The notes: generated by a model from the letters alone, not told the origin. DNA of 5,455 nt from Acidobacteriota bacterium (GCA_021778785.1 JAJYBX010000160.1:1-5455), one strand, 5' to 3'. Counted from the stretch's first letter, positions 1 through 5,320 are shown. Numbers and translations are program-made.

Positions 1-499
1 CGTAGGGGCCGTGGTTGGCATGGAAGGCCGCCAGGTAGGCCTCCACGGGGGCGAGCCCCTCCTTGGCCTTGTCCGGCAGGGCGTCCTTGGTGCCCACCAG
101 CGCCTCGAGGGCATCGCGGACTTCGATGGCGCGGGGGTGGCTGCGGTAGTAGCCGAGCTCGTGGGCGGCCAGGACGGCGCGGTCCAGGTCGTAGGCGTAC
201 TTGCGCTGGGTGGGACGCCACTGGTCGAAGGGCTTCGCCTCCGGCGTGGCGGGCTTCGCCTCCGGCGTGGCGGGCTTCGCTTCCTGCGCGGCGGCAGGCG
301 CCGCCTCCTGGGCCGCGGGTTTCACCGCCTCGGCGGGAGCCTTCGCCGTCTCGGGCTTGGCCTCCTCGGGCTTGGGGGCCTGGGGCTTGGCCTCGGGGGC
401 CGGGGCCGTGGGGGCAGGGGCGGGAGGCGGTTCCGGGGGAGGGGTCTGGGCGAGGAGCCCCGACCCGACAATGAGTGCCATGACCCAGCTGCGCTGCAT
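1..499 (-). CDS. Exported protein, N-terminal part; possible M49 (dipeptidyl-peptidase III-like) peptidase
   Basis: Partial gene: it starts at ATG 499-497 and stays open for 166 codons to the window edge, so the C-terminal part is missing. A strong Shine-Dalgarno AGGAGG (511-506) lies 6 nt before the ATG and fixes the start. Residues 1-18 look like a signal peptide (MQRSWVMALIVGSGLLAQ, cleavage probably after LLA). There is no lipobox cysteine, so export by signal peptidase I is expected. Residues about 19-90 are a Pro/Ala/Glu/Lys-rich low-complexity linker with the heptad EAKPATP repeated. A folded domain starts near residue 91 (FDQWRPTQRKYAYDLDRAVL) and includes ELGYYRSHPRAIEVRDALEAL and YLAAFHANHGPY. 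The last motif resembles the region before the zinc site of M49 peptidases, where a Tyr-rich helix precedes an N-x-G-x-Y segment. This is recollection of the family; the HExxxH-type zinc motif would lie outside the window. The existence of the gene is secure, its function is not. It sits 61 nt downstream of the kinase gene on the same strand and may be cotranscribed. Confidence 0.8.
   Translation of the reverse strand, partial: MQRSWVMALIVGSGLLAQTPPPEPPPAPAPTAPAPEAKPQAPKPEEAKPETAKAPAEAVKPAAQEAAPAAAQEAKPATPEAKPATPEAKPFDQWRPTQRKYAYDLDRAVLAAHELGYYRSHPRAIEVRDALEALVGTKDALPDKAKEGLAPVEAYLAAFHANHGPY
230..280 (-). repeat. 21-bp tandem repeat in the linker of the exported protein
   Basis: Two identical 21-bp units (230-250 and 251-271) are followed by a 9-bp partial third (272-280). 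The period is a multiple of three, so it encodes the heptad EAKPATP twice plus EAKP. It lies in the low-complexity linker between signal peptide and folded domain. Replication slippage is the likely origin, and copy number may vary between strains. Confidence 0.85.
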
Positions 500-560
500 A
501 ACGCTCCTCCTCGGAGATGACGGGCTGTGGAAGCCCCTCATTATGCCCCAAGGCCCGGCG

Positions 561-2939
561 TCACGCCTCGATCGGAGTCTCTACGAGGGCCTCGAGACTC
601 TGCTTGAGCTGGCGTAGATCGAAAGGCTTACCCAGGTGCGGCACCCGGTTCGACTCGAGGAAGCCCCGCGTCTGCGCGTCGAAGGCATCGCCCGTGGTGA
701 ACAGGATGCGGCGCGTCAGCGCCGACCGGTTCGCCTTCAGCCATTCGAAGAGGTCCATGCCGGAGAGGCCGGGCATCCGGATGTCGGACACGATGAAGTC
801 GTAGGCGTCCGACTGCTCCAGGTGCCGGACGGCCTCCTCGCCCTGGGTGCAGGCGACGGCCTCCACCCCCCAGGCGGTCAGGGCGTCCACCAGGCACTCC
901 AGGAGGAAGCTCTCGTCATCCACCACCAGCGCCTTCCGGCCGCCGAGCCCCGCGGGCGGCGCCGCCGCGGCGGCGGACACCGGGGCCACGGGCAGTTCCA
1001 GCAGGAAGGCGTTCCCCAGGCCATCCTGGCTGCGGACGGTGAGGCGCCCGCCATGCAGGCGCGCGATGGTCTCGGCCACGGGCAGGGCCAGGCCGTCGGG
1101 GGTGCTGGCCGAGGCCGGATCGAAGAGACTGGCCTGCTGGCCTTCCGGAAGGGCGGGGCCCGAATCCTGGACCACCACCTGGAGGCTGTCCCCCACGCGG
1201 CGGCTGGCCACCCGCACCCGTTTCGCGGGGCTCATGGCCACCGCCTGAAGGCCGTTCAGGAAGAGGTTGGTGAGGGCCTGGAAGAGCAGGGCCCGGTCCA
1301 GCGCCGCCTCGGGCAGGCCGGCCTCGAGGTTCAGCTCCAGGCTGGCCCCCATCCGCTGGGCCTTGAGCTCCACCAGCCGCGCCGCGTCCTGGATCACCTC
1401 GTTCAGCTGAAGGGCCTCCCGGCGCGGAGCCGGCGGGTTCAGGACGGTCTGGAGCGGCAGCAGGAGGGCCTGCACGGAATCCACCGCCTTCACCAGACGC
1501 TCCGCCTGCTCCGCCTGATGGGGATCCAGGGCGGATTCCGCGATGAGCCGCGATTCCAGCAGCACCGGCGTCAGCCGGTTCGCCGCCTCGTGGAAGAGGG
1601 CGGGCACCAGGCGCCCCAGGGCCTCGTGCTTCTGGGAGTGCACCAGGCGCTCCTCCAGGGCCTTCTTCTCACCCAGGTCGCGCACCAGGGCGGAATAGGC
1701 CAGCACGCGATCGTCGCCACCCCGTACCGGGGCATAGGTGACGCTGGCCGGGAAGGCCACGCCCCCCTTGCGCATCCGGGTGGTCTCCATGTCCCGCACG
1801 ACCTGGCCCCGGCCCACCTGCTGCAGCGCCACCTCCAGCTCCGAGAGGAGCCGGTCCGGCGAGAGCTGGGTCATGTTGCGGCCCACGATCTCGGGCCGGG
1901 TGTAGCCGAAGATGCGCTCCGCGGCGGCGTTCCAGGTGAGGATCTTGCCATCGGCGGTGAAGGAGATGACAGCCTCGCCCATGTTCTGGACCAGCCCCTC
2001 GAGGTACTTCCGGGTCTTCAGGTTGTCCTGGTTCGCCCGGTCCAGCTGGGTGTAGAGCTGGCTCATCTCCTCGTTCTTCTTCTCCAGGCTCTCCTTGGCC
2101 TGCTTCAGCTCCGAGTAGAGCCGGGCCGTCTCCATGTTGGACTTGAGGGCGTCCTCCAGCAGCTCCTGGGCATCCGCCACCTTGCCCGGCACCAGGTCCG
2201 CCACGCTCACGTTGCTGTGGCGCAGCACCGTGGCCTCCGAGGAGGGGGCGGCCGAGGGCTCCTGCTGGGGCGGCAGCTCCCGCAGGTTGGAGCGCACGTT
2301 GGACTCGATGAGGTTGAGCATCTCGTCGAAGTCCTTGATCTTCTTGTCCAGGTGGTACTTCTTGAAGGTGTAGCCCACCGTCTCGCGGGTGATGGCGAGG
2401 AAGGTCTCCAGCACGCCGGTGCCGCGGTTCGCCACGGACTCGAAGTAGGGCACGCTCCGGAAGTTCAGGCGGCGGTTCATGACGCCCACGGCCATGGCGT
2501 CGGGCAGGTCCCGCTTGTTGTACTGGATGACGAAGGGGATCTGCTTGATGTTCAGGCGGTTCGCGTTGAGGTTGTGGTAGAGGTTCGACAGCGAATCGAC
2601 GTTCTCCTGCATCTTGGCTTCGGCGGAATCCGCCACGAACACCACCCCGTCGGCCCCGCCCAGCACCACCCGGCGGCTGGCGTCGTACTGCACCTGGCCG
2701 GGCACCGTGTAGATCTGCAGGTGGATGGCATTGCCGTAGATGTAGCCCAGGTTGATGGGAAGCAGGTCGAAGAAGAGGGTGCGGTCCTCCTGGGTGTTCA
2801 CGGAGAACAGCTCCCCCCGCTGGGTGTCCGTGCACATGGCGTGCAGGGACTGCAGGTTGGTCGTCTTCCCGGACAGGCCCGGGCCGTAGTAGACCAGCTT
2901 CAGCAGGATCTCGTTGGCACGGGTGTTGAACTGAACCAT
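561..2939 (-). CDS. MglA-like GTPase / PAS / hybrid histidine kinase fusion protein
   Basis: A 792-residue soluble signalling protein with no membrane segment or signal peptide. Residues 1-195 are an MglA-type Ras-like GTPase: P-loop G19-P-G-L-S-G-K-T26, R53, the PGQ switch with Q82, and NKRD at 141-144. R53 and Q82 fall at the same numbers as the catalytic residues I recall for Myxococcus MglA, which supports ATG 2939 as the start (MVQFNTRANE). A GTG at 2978, with AGGAAG upstream, would add 13 residues and cannot be excluded. Next come a low-complexity hinge (about 221-245), a coiled coil (about 255-310), PAS/PAC (about 315-425), a HisKA helix with HEAANRLTPV (candidate phospho-accepting H450), an HATPase domain (N557, N561, D592, LFDP 605-608), and a C-terminal receiver (D674/D675, phospho-acceptor D719, T748/T749, K771). 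The HATPase G boxes are degenerate. The likely role is a phosphorelay sensor whose output or input is gated by a GTPase; the signal and partner are unknown. No separate MglB-like GTPase-activating gene lies in the window. Confidence 0.93.
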   Translation of the reverse strand: MVQFNTRANEILLKLVYYGPGLSGKTTNLQSLHAMCTDTQRGELFSVNTQEDRTLFFDLLPINLGYIYGNAIHLQIYTVPGQVQYDASRRVVLGGADGVVFVADSAEAKMQENVDSLSNLYHNLNANRLNIKQIPFVIQYNKRDLPDAMAVGVMNRRLNFRSVPYFESVANRGTGVLETFLAITRETVGYTFKKYHLDKKIKDFDEMLNLIESNVRSNLRELPPQQEPSAAPSSEATVLRHSNVSVADLVPGKVADAQELLEDALKSNMETARLYSELKQAKESLEKKNEEMSQLYTQLDRANQDNLKTRKYLEGLVQNMGEAVISFTADGKILTWNAAAERIFGYTRPEIVGRNMTQLSPDRLLSELEVALQQVGRGQVVRDMETTRMRKGGVAFPASVTYAPVRGGDDRVLAYSALVRDLGEKKALEERLVHSQKHEALGRLVPALFHEAANRLTPVLLESRLIAESALDPHQAEQAERLVKAVDSVQALLLPLQTVLNPPAPRREALQLNEVIQDAARLVELKAQRMGASLELNLEAGLPEAALDRALLFQALTNLFLNGLQAVAMSPAKRVRVASRRVGDSLQVVVQDSGPALPEGQQASLFDPASASTPDGLALPVAETIARLHGGRLTVRSQDGLGNAFLLELPVAPVSAAAAAPPAGLGGRKALVVDDESFLLECLVDALTAWGVEAVACTQGEEAVRHLEQSDAYDFIVSDIRMPGLSGMDLFEWLKANRSALTRRILFTTGDAFDAQTRGFLESNRVPHLGKPFDLRQLKQSLEALVETPIEA

Positions 2940-3063
2940 GGGCGGTCGCCGGGAAATGGGTGGGAACAAGCCTAGCACGGGGACTTCCTGGTCCAGCCCC
3001 TCTCCGTCTCGTCGGCAACCCCCGTGTTAGCATGACCTTTTTCATATTCGAGGTTCTTCGGCC
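2940..3063. promoter_or_regulatory. Divergent promoter region between the GTPase-kinase gene and the uppS leader
   Basis: These 124 nt separate the two divergent transcription units and contain the most AT-rich patch nearby (about 3026-3049). For the plus strand, an extended -10-like TGTTAGCAT (3025-3033) would start RNA near 3040, followed by GAGG (3050-3053), 10 nt before the GTG at 3064. For the minus strand, TGCTAGGCT (2977-2969) resembles an extended -10; if used, RNA would begin near 2962 and exclude the GTG at 2978, favouring the ATG at 2939. Neither has a convincing -35 element. The region as promoter is inferred from gene orientation; the individual boxes are weak. Confidence 0.35.
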
Positions 3064-3174
3064 GTGAGCGTTCCGACCCACGTGGCCATCATCTTCCCGG
3101 TATCCCCTGCGGGGATACGCGAGGCCGCCCACGGGGAATGGCCTTCTGCCATGGGCGCCCGGAGCCCGCGATGA
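3064..3174 (+). CDS. Small ORF 1 in the uppS leader (36 codons, uppS-like N-terminus)
   Basis: A GTG-started ORF of 36 codons ending in TGA 3172-3174, which overlaps the ATG of the next small ORF (ATGA at 3171-3174). GAGG at 3050-3053 is a plausible ribosome site. The product starts (M)SVPTHVAII, like UppS, then leaves the UppS sequence at the 39-bp block and continues VSPAGIREAAHG and a diverged tail ending in PR. It lacks the catalytic MDGNGRW of UppS, so it cannot be an enzyme. It could be a leader peptide, a way of passing ribosomes to uppS by coupling, or simply a decayed duplicate of the original gene start. No translation evidence exists in the sequence beyond the start, the ribosome site and the overlap. 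Confidence 0.4.
   Translation: MSVPTHVAIIFPVSPAGIREAAHGEWPSAMGARSPR
3100..3118 (+). repeat. Perfect palindrome, copy 1 (8-bp stem, 3-nt loop)
   Basis: GTATCCCC and GGGGATAC are exact reverse complements separated by TGC. The palindrome lies in the invariant 39-bp block (3098-3136) of repeat unit 1. As RNA it would form a stable short hairpin within small ORF 1. There is no following U-tract, so it does not look like an intrinsic terminator. A REP/palindromic-element origin is possible but not shown. Confidence 0.85.
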
Positions 3175-3281
3175 CAGCGCCGACCCATGTCGCCATCATC
3201 ATCTCGGTATCCCCTGCGGGGATACGCGAGGCCGCCCACGGGGGGCGACCAGGCATTCCGGGCCATTGGAACCCACGATGA
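3171..3281 (+). CDS. Small ORF 2 in the uppS leader (36 codons, uppS-like N-terminus)
   Basis: An ATG-started ORF of 36 codons with TGA at 3279-3281, overlapping the uppS ATG (ATGA at 3278-3281). GGAG at 3161-3164 lies 6 nt before its ATG. The product begins MTAPTHVAII, nearly the UppS start, followed by SVSPAGIREAAHG and a tail ending NPR. It matches the product of small ORF 1 at 24 of 36 positions if both initiators are Met. The same length, the same ATGA junction and the conserved peptide core in both copies argue against pure chance. A common duplication explains all of it without any function for the peptide. Confidence 0.42.
   Translation: MTAPTHVAIIISVSPAGIREAAHGGRPGIPGHWNPR
3207..3225 (+). 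repeat. Perfect palindrome, copy 2 (8-bp stem, 3-nt loop)
   Basis: Identical to the copy at 3100-3118, exactly 107 bp downstream, inside the invariant 39-bp block of unit 2 (3205-3243). It ends 52 nt before the uppS start codon, so a hairpin here could affect translation or RNA stability of uppS. Just beyond it, GGCCGCCCAC (3230-3239) is complementary to GTGGGCGGCC inside uppS (3325-3334). Confidence 0.85.
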
Positions 3282-3964
3282 CTGTACCAACCCATGTCGC
3301 CATCATCATGGACGGCAACGGCCGGTGGGCGGCCCAGCGGGGCTGGCCGCGGATCAAGGGCCACAAGGCCGGGGTGCAGGCGGTCGAACGCATCCTGGAG
3401 GCCGCCTCGGACGCCGGGATCCGGCACCTGAGCCTCTACGCCTTCTCCACGGAGAACTGGAAGCGCCCCCCCCTCGAGGTGGGCGCCCTCATGGCCCTGC
3501 TGCGCATGTACCTGCGGATGTTCGTCCCCAAGCTGGCGAGGAAGGGGATCCGCTTCCACCACCTGGGCTCCCTCGAAGGGATGCCCGCCGGCATCCGCGG
3601 GGACATCCAGGGGCTCGAGGCCGCCACCGCCGGCCACACGGGCATGACCTTCCACCTGGCCGTGAACTACGGCAGCCGCCTGGAGCTGGTCGAGGCCGCC
3701 CGGCGCTGCGTGGCCGACGGCCTCCGGCCCGACCAGGTGGACGAGGCGGCCCTGGGCGCCCGCCTCTGGACCGCCGGGGTGCCGGACGTGGACCTGCTCA
3801 TCCGCACCAGCGGGGAGCACCGCATTTCCAACTTCCTGCTCTGGCAGTCCGCGTACGCCGAGTTCCACATGACCGACTGCCTGTGGCCCGACTTCGGTCC
3901 GGCCCAGTTGCGGGAGGCCCTGGAGGACTACGCCCAGCGGGAACGCCGCTTCGGAGGCCTCTGA
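3278..3964 (+). CDS. uppS: (Di-trans,poly-cis) undecaprenyl diphosphate synthase
   Basis: A 228-residue cis-prenyltransferase that adds isopentenyl units to farnesyl diphosphate, giving the C55 carrier lipid for peptidoglycan and other envelope polymers; it acts at the cytoplasmic face of the membrane. Family motifs are complete: MDGNGRW at 11-17 with catalytic D12, GHKAG at 28-32 (H29), FSTENWKRP at 56-64, VNYGSR at 129-134, RTSGEHRISNF at 176-186, and LWPDF at 202-206. The spacing matches the E. coli enzyme (253 residues), which has a longer N-terminus. ATG 3278 is chosen because it gives MTVPTHVAIIMDG; an in-frame TTG at 3266 would add only four residues. The ribosome site is weak (GGAACCC, 3268-3274). 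The start overlaps the stop of small ORF 2 (ATGA), so translation may depend on coupling. The 3' end overlaps cdsA by one base. Confidence 0.97.
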   Translation: MTVPTHVAIIMDGNGRWAAQRGWPRIKGHKAGVQAVERILEAASDAGIRHLSLYAFSTENWKRPPLEVGALMALLRMYLRMFVPKLARKGIRFHHLGSLEGMPAGIRGDIQGLEAATAGHTGMTFHLAVNYGSRLELVEAARRCVADGLRPDQVDEAALGARLWTAGVPDVDLLIRTSGEHRISNFLLWQSAYAEFHMTDCLWPDFGPAQLREALEDYAQRERRFGGL

Positions 3965-4851
3965 TGCCCGACCGCACCACGCCCACCGTGGACAAGAAGA
4001 ACATGACCGTGCGGATCGCCACGGGGCTGGTGTTCGCCGTCTTCTTCCTCACCCTGCTCTGGCACGGGGACCGGCCCTGGGCTCCCTGGGCCTACCTGGC
4101 CCTCATGGCCCTGGCCATCCTGGGCGGCGTGCGGGAGATGACCCTCATGGCCCGGGTCCGGGGCTTCAACCCCTCCCTCATCTCCGGCCTCCTGGTGGCC
4201 TGGGGCGTCCTGGCCCACTTCTTCCTCGTCACCGGCAACACGGATCCCCTCCCCCTGTGGGCGGTCTTCGCGGGCGGCTTCCTGGTGGTCCACTTCGGCG
4301 CCCTCTTCTTCGACCCCAAGCTGGAGGAGGCCCTGCCCAGCCAGGCCATCACCTGGCTCGGGGCCCTGGTCATGGGCTTCGGCCTGGGCTTCCAGCAGAA
4401 GCTCTTCATGCTCCAGGGCACCCTGTCCAGGACCGGCAGCCGCCTCGTCCTGGCCCTCTTCGTCATCACCTGGCTGGGGGACACCGCCGCCTACTTCGTG
4501 GGCACCTTCCTCGGGAAGCACAAGCTGGCCCCCCGGGTGAGCCCCAAGAAGAGCTGGGAGGGCGCCGCGGGCAACCTGGCGGGCAACGTGGCCGGGGCCT
4601 TCCTGATGATCGCCACCGTCTGCACCGAATGGACCTGGGTGGACGCCGTGGCCCTGGGCCTGCTCATGGGCGTGGCCGGCCAGCTGGGCGACCTCGTGGA
4701 GAGCACCTGGAAGCGCAGCGCCGGCGTGAAGGATTCGAACGTGTGCGTGTCCATCCCCGGCCACGGCGGCATCCTCGACCGCGTGGACAGCCTCGTCTTC
4801 GCCGCGCCGGTGCTCTACGCCTACGTGCATTTCGCGCTGGGCTTCAACTGA
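3964..4851 (+). CDS. cdsA: Phosphatidate cytidylyltransferase (CDP-diglyceride synthase)
   Basis: A 295-residue integral membrane enzyme that makes CDP-diacylglycerol from phosphatidic acid and CTP, the branch point of phospholipid synthesis. About eight or nine hydrophobic segments are visible (for example 17-34, 41-56, 71-90, 97-116, 160-181, 226-243 and 278-294). Family motifs: LGDTAAYFVG (171-180), GKHKLAPRVSPKKSWEG (184-200), GQLGDLVES (239-247), and the C-terminal signature with K250-R251, K256-D257, HGG 267-269 and D272-R-V-D275. Between KD and HGG there are nine residues where the family signature has seven. The ATG at 3964 shares its A with the uppS stop (TGATG), indicating translational coupling. 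The stop TGA (4849-4851) touches the left inverted repeat of the next cassette. Confidence 0.96.
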   Translation: MPDRTTPTVDKKNMTVRIATGLVFAVFFLTLLWHGDRPWAPWAYLALMALAILGGVREMTLMARVRGFNPSLISGLLVAWGVLAHFFLVTGNTDPLPLWAVFAGGFLVVHFGALFFDPKLEEALPSQAITWLGALVMGFGLGFQQKLFMLQGTLSRTGSRLVLALFVITWLGDTAAYFVGTFLGKHKLAPRVSPKKSWEGAAGNLAGNVAGAFLMIATVCTEWTWVDAVALGLLMGVAGQLGDLVESTWKRSAGVKDSNVCVSIPGHGGILDRVDSLVFAAPVLYAYVHFALGFN

Positions 4852-4871
4852 TATCCACGAAGGACACGAAG
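4850..4871 (+). repeat. Left inverted repeat of the GxxExxY cassette
   Basis: The core TCCACGAAGGACAC (4854-4867) is the exact reverse complement of 5303-5316. With flanks GAT and AAG, the match is 20 of 22. A further copy of GGACACGAA (4862-4870) recurs at 4881-4889, across the start codon of the enclosed gene. The GAAGG at 4868-4872 is the best Shine-Dalgarno for that gene. I recall similar CACGAAGGACACGAAG strings beside GxxExxY genes in unrelated genomes, but cannot verify it here. Confidence 0.85.
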
Positions 4872-4878
4872 GCGCCGA

Positions 4879-5262
4879 ATGGACACGAATGAACTGCGCT
4901 TCAAGGACGAGGTGTTTGCCATCGTCGGTGCAGCCATTGAGGTCCATCGCGCCCTGGGGCCGGGCTTCCTTGAGGCCGTCTATGCCGAAGCCTTCGCCAG
5001 GGAATTGCGACAGGCGGGGGTTCCCTTCGAGCAGGAGGTCCTGCTCCAGATCCGCTACAAGGGCGAACCTCTGAACAAAACCTATCGTGCTGACTTCGTG
5101 GTGTTTGGTGTAGTCCTGGTGGAGATCAAGGCGTCCAATGGCCTCGGCCAGGCCGATCGGGCCCAGCTCCTGAACTACCTCAAGGCCACCGGACATCCCG
5201 TAGGTGTACTTCTGAATTTCGGCCACCATCCGAAACTGGAGTGGCTCCGGATGGTCAACTGA
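4879..5262 (+). CDS. GxxExxY family protein (PD-(D/E)XK-like nuclease fold)
   Basis: A 127-residue protein, full length for the family. The naming motif is GFLEAVY at 29-35 (G29, E32, Y35), preceded by AAIEVHRALGPG. Residues 69-85 (YRADFVVFGVVLVEIKA) give D72, E82 and K84, matching the D...ExK active-site pattern of the PD-(D/E)XK nuclease superfamily, with Q96 in the following helix. These residues suggest an intact metal-dependent nuclease fold, but the biological role of the family is unknown to me. The start at ATG 4879 has GAAGG (4868-4872) 6 nt upstream, within the left inverted repeat. It is in the same orientation as its neighbours, 27 nt after cdsA and 66 nt before dxr, but has no functional link to lipid synthesis. 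Codons such as TTT, ATT, AAA, CGT and GTA are more frequent than in the neighbours, suggesting transfer. Confidence 0.9.
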   Translation: MDTNELRFKDEVFAIVGAAIEVHRALGPGFLEAVYAEAFARELRQAGVPFEQEVLLQIRYKGEPLNKTYRADFVVFGVVLVEIKASNGLGQADRAQLLNYLKATGHPVGVLLNFGHHPKLEWLRMVN

Positions 5263-5298
5263 CCCGGACCATCCCGCATTCGTGCCCTCCTGTCTCTT

Positions 5299-5320
5299 CT
5301 TAGTGTCCTTCGTGGAGATC
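5299..5320 (-). repeat. Right inverted repeat of the GxxExxY cassette
   Basis: The core GTGTCCTTCGTGGA (5303-5316) is the exact reverse complement of 4854-4867, extended by three matching bases on each side beyond one mismatch. It lies in the 66-nt gap between the GxxExxY stop and the dxr start. Its GGAG (5314-5317) is the only visible ribosome-site candidate for dxr, 11 nt before the ATG. Confidence 0.85.

Larger units (their letters stand above)
3064..3310 (+). repeat. 107-bp tandem repeat containing copies of the uppS 5' end
   Basis: Unit 1 is 3064-3170, unit 2 is 3171-3277, and the third, truncated copy is the genuine start of uppS (3278 to about 3310). The spacing from start codon to start codon is exactly 107 bp both times. 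In each unit, offsets 0-33 copy the uppS start (GTG/ATG plus codons for PTHVAII). Offsets 34-72 are a 39-bp block identical in units 1 and 2 and absent from uppS. Offsets 73-106 are diverged (15 of 34 match), but both keep a GGA(G/A)CCC sequence before the next ATG. Counted by hand, units 1 and 2 match at 79 of 107 positions; units 2 and 3 match at 28 of the first 32. The uppS-derived segments differ mostly at third codon positions. Origin is unknown: tandem duplication after insertion of a small element, or repeated site-specific integration at the 5' end of uppS. Confidence 0.9.
4850..5320 (+). mobile_element. Candidate 471-bp inverted-repeat-bounded GxxExxY cassette
   Basis: A single small gene is enclosed by a 22-bp inverted repeat (4850-4871 against 5320-5299, 20 of 22 matching, with an uninterrupted 14-bp core). 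The cassette starts at the cdsA stop and ends 8 nt before the dxr ATG, so it lies exactly between two genes that often adjoin. Its GC is lower: 32 of 60 bases at 5041-5100 and 37 of 60 at 5101-5160, against 44 of 60 at 4621-4680 in cdsA. It carries no transposase, and no clear target duplication was seen at the edges. It could be a passively mobilised element or a gene that recombines through its flanking repeats. Mobility is inference. Confidence 0.5.

Noticed and set aside
517..540. GGGCT/AGCCC hairpin between the two minus-strand genes as a terminator
   Set aside because: The stem is only five base pairs and no T-run follows, so there is no basis for calling termination.
540..545. CATAAT (minus strand) as a -10 box for the exported-protein gene
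   Set aside because: There is no acceptable -35 sequence 16-18 bp upstream. It is a single hexamer in the intergenic gap.
636..2975. 779-codon open frame on the plus strand opposite the GTPase-kinase gene
   Set aside because: Long antisense frames are expected opposite high-GC coding sequence. Its translation is rich in His, Arg, Gly and Gln with no domain, while the minus strand encodes clear motifs along its whole length.
3100..3118. Intrinsic terminator at the palindrome
   Set aside because: The hairpin is strong, but no T-run follows on either strand, and it lies inside open frames leading to uppS.
3266..3268. TTG as the uppS start
   Set aside because: It adds only MEPT before the well-aligned MTVPTHVAIIMDG start. 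ATG 3278 also matches the duplicated start codons exactly 107 bp upstream.
3064..3277. CRISPR-like array
   Set aside because: There are only two full units of 107 bp. The conserved part is 39 bp with homologous, not unrelated, intervening sequence, and no cas genes are present.
3187..4851. 554-codon frame that would extend cdsA upstream through uppS
   Set aside because: The extra part is an out-of-frame reading of uppS with Arg/Pro/Gly-rich nonsense. CdsA homology begins at about 3964, where the TGATG overlap gives a natural start.
3928..5229. 433-codon minus-strand frame opposite cdsA and the GxxExxY gene
   Set aside because: It spans two confidently assigned plus-strand genes, is dominated by Gly/Glu/His/Gln low complexity, and has no recognisable motif.
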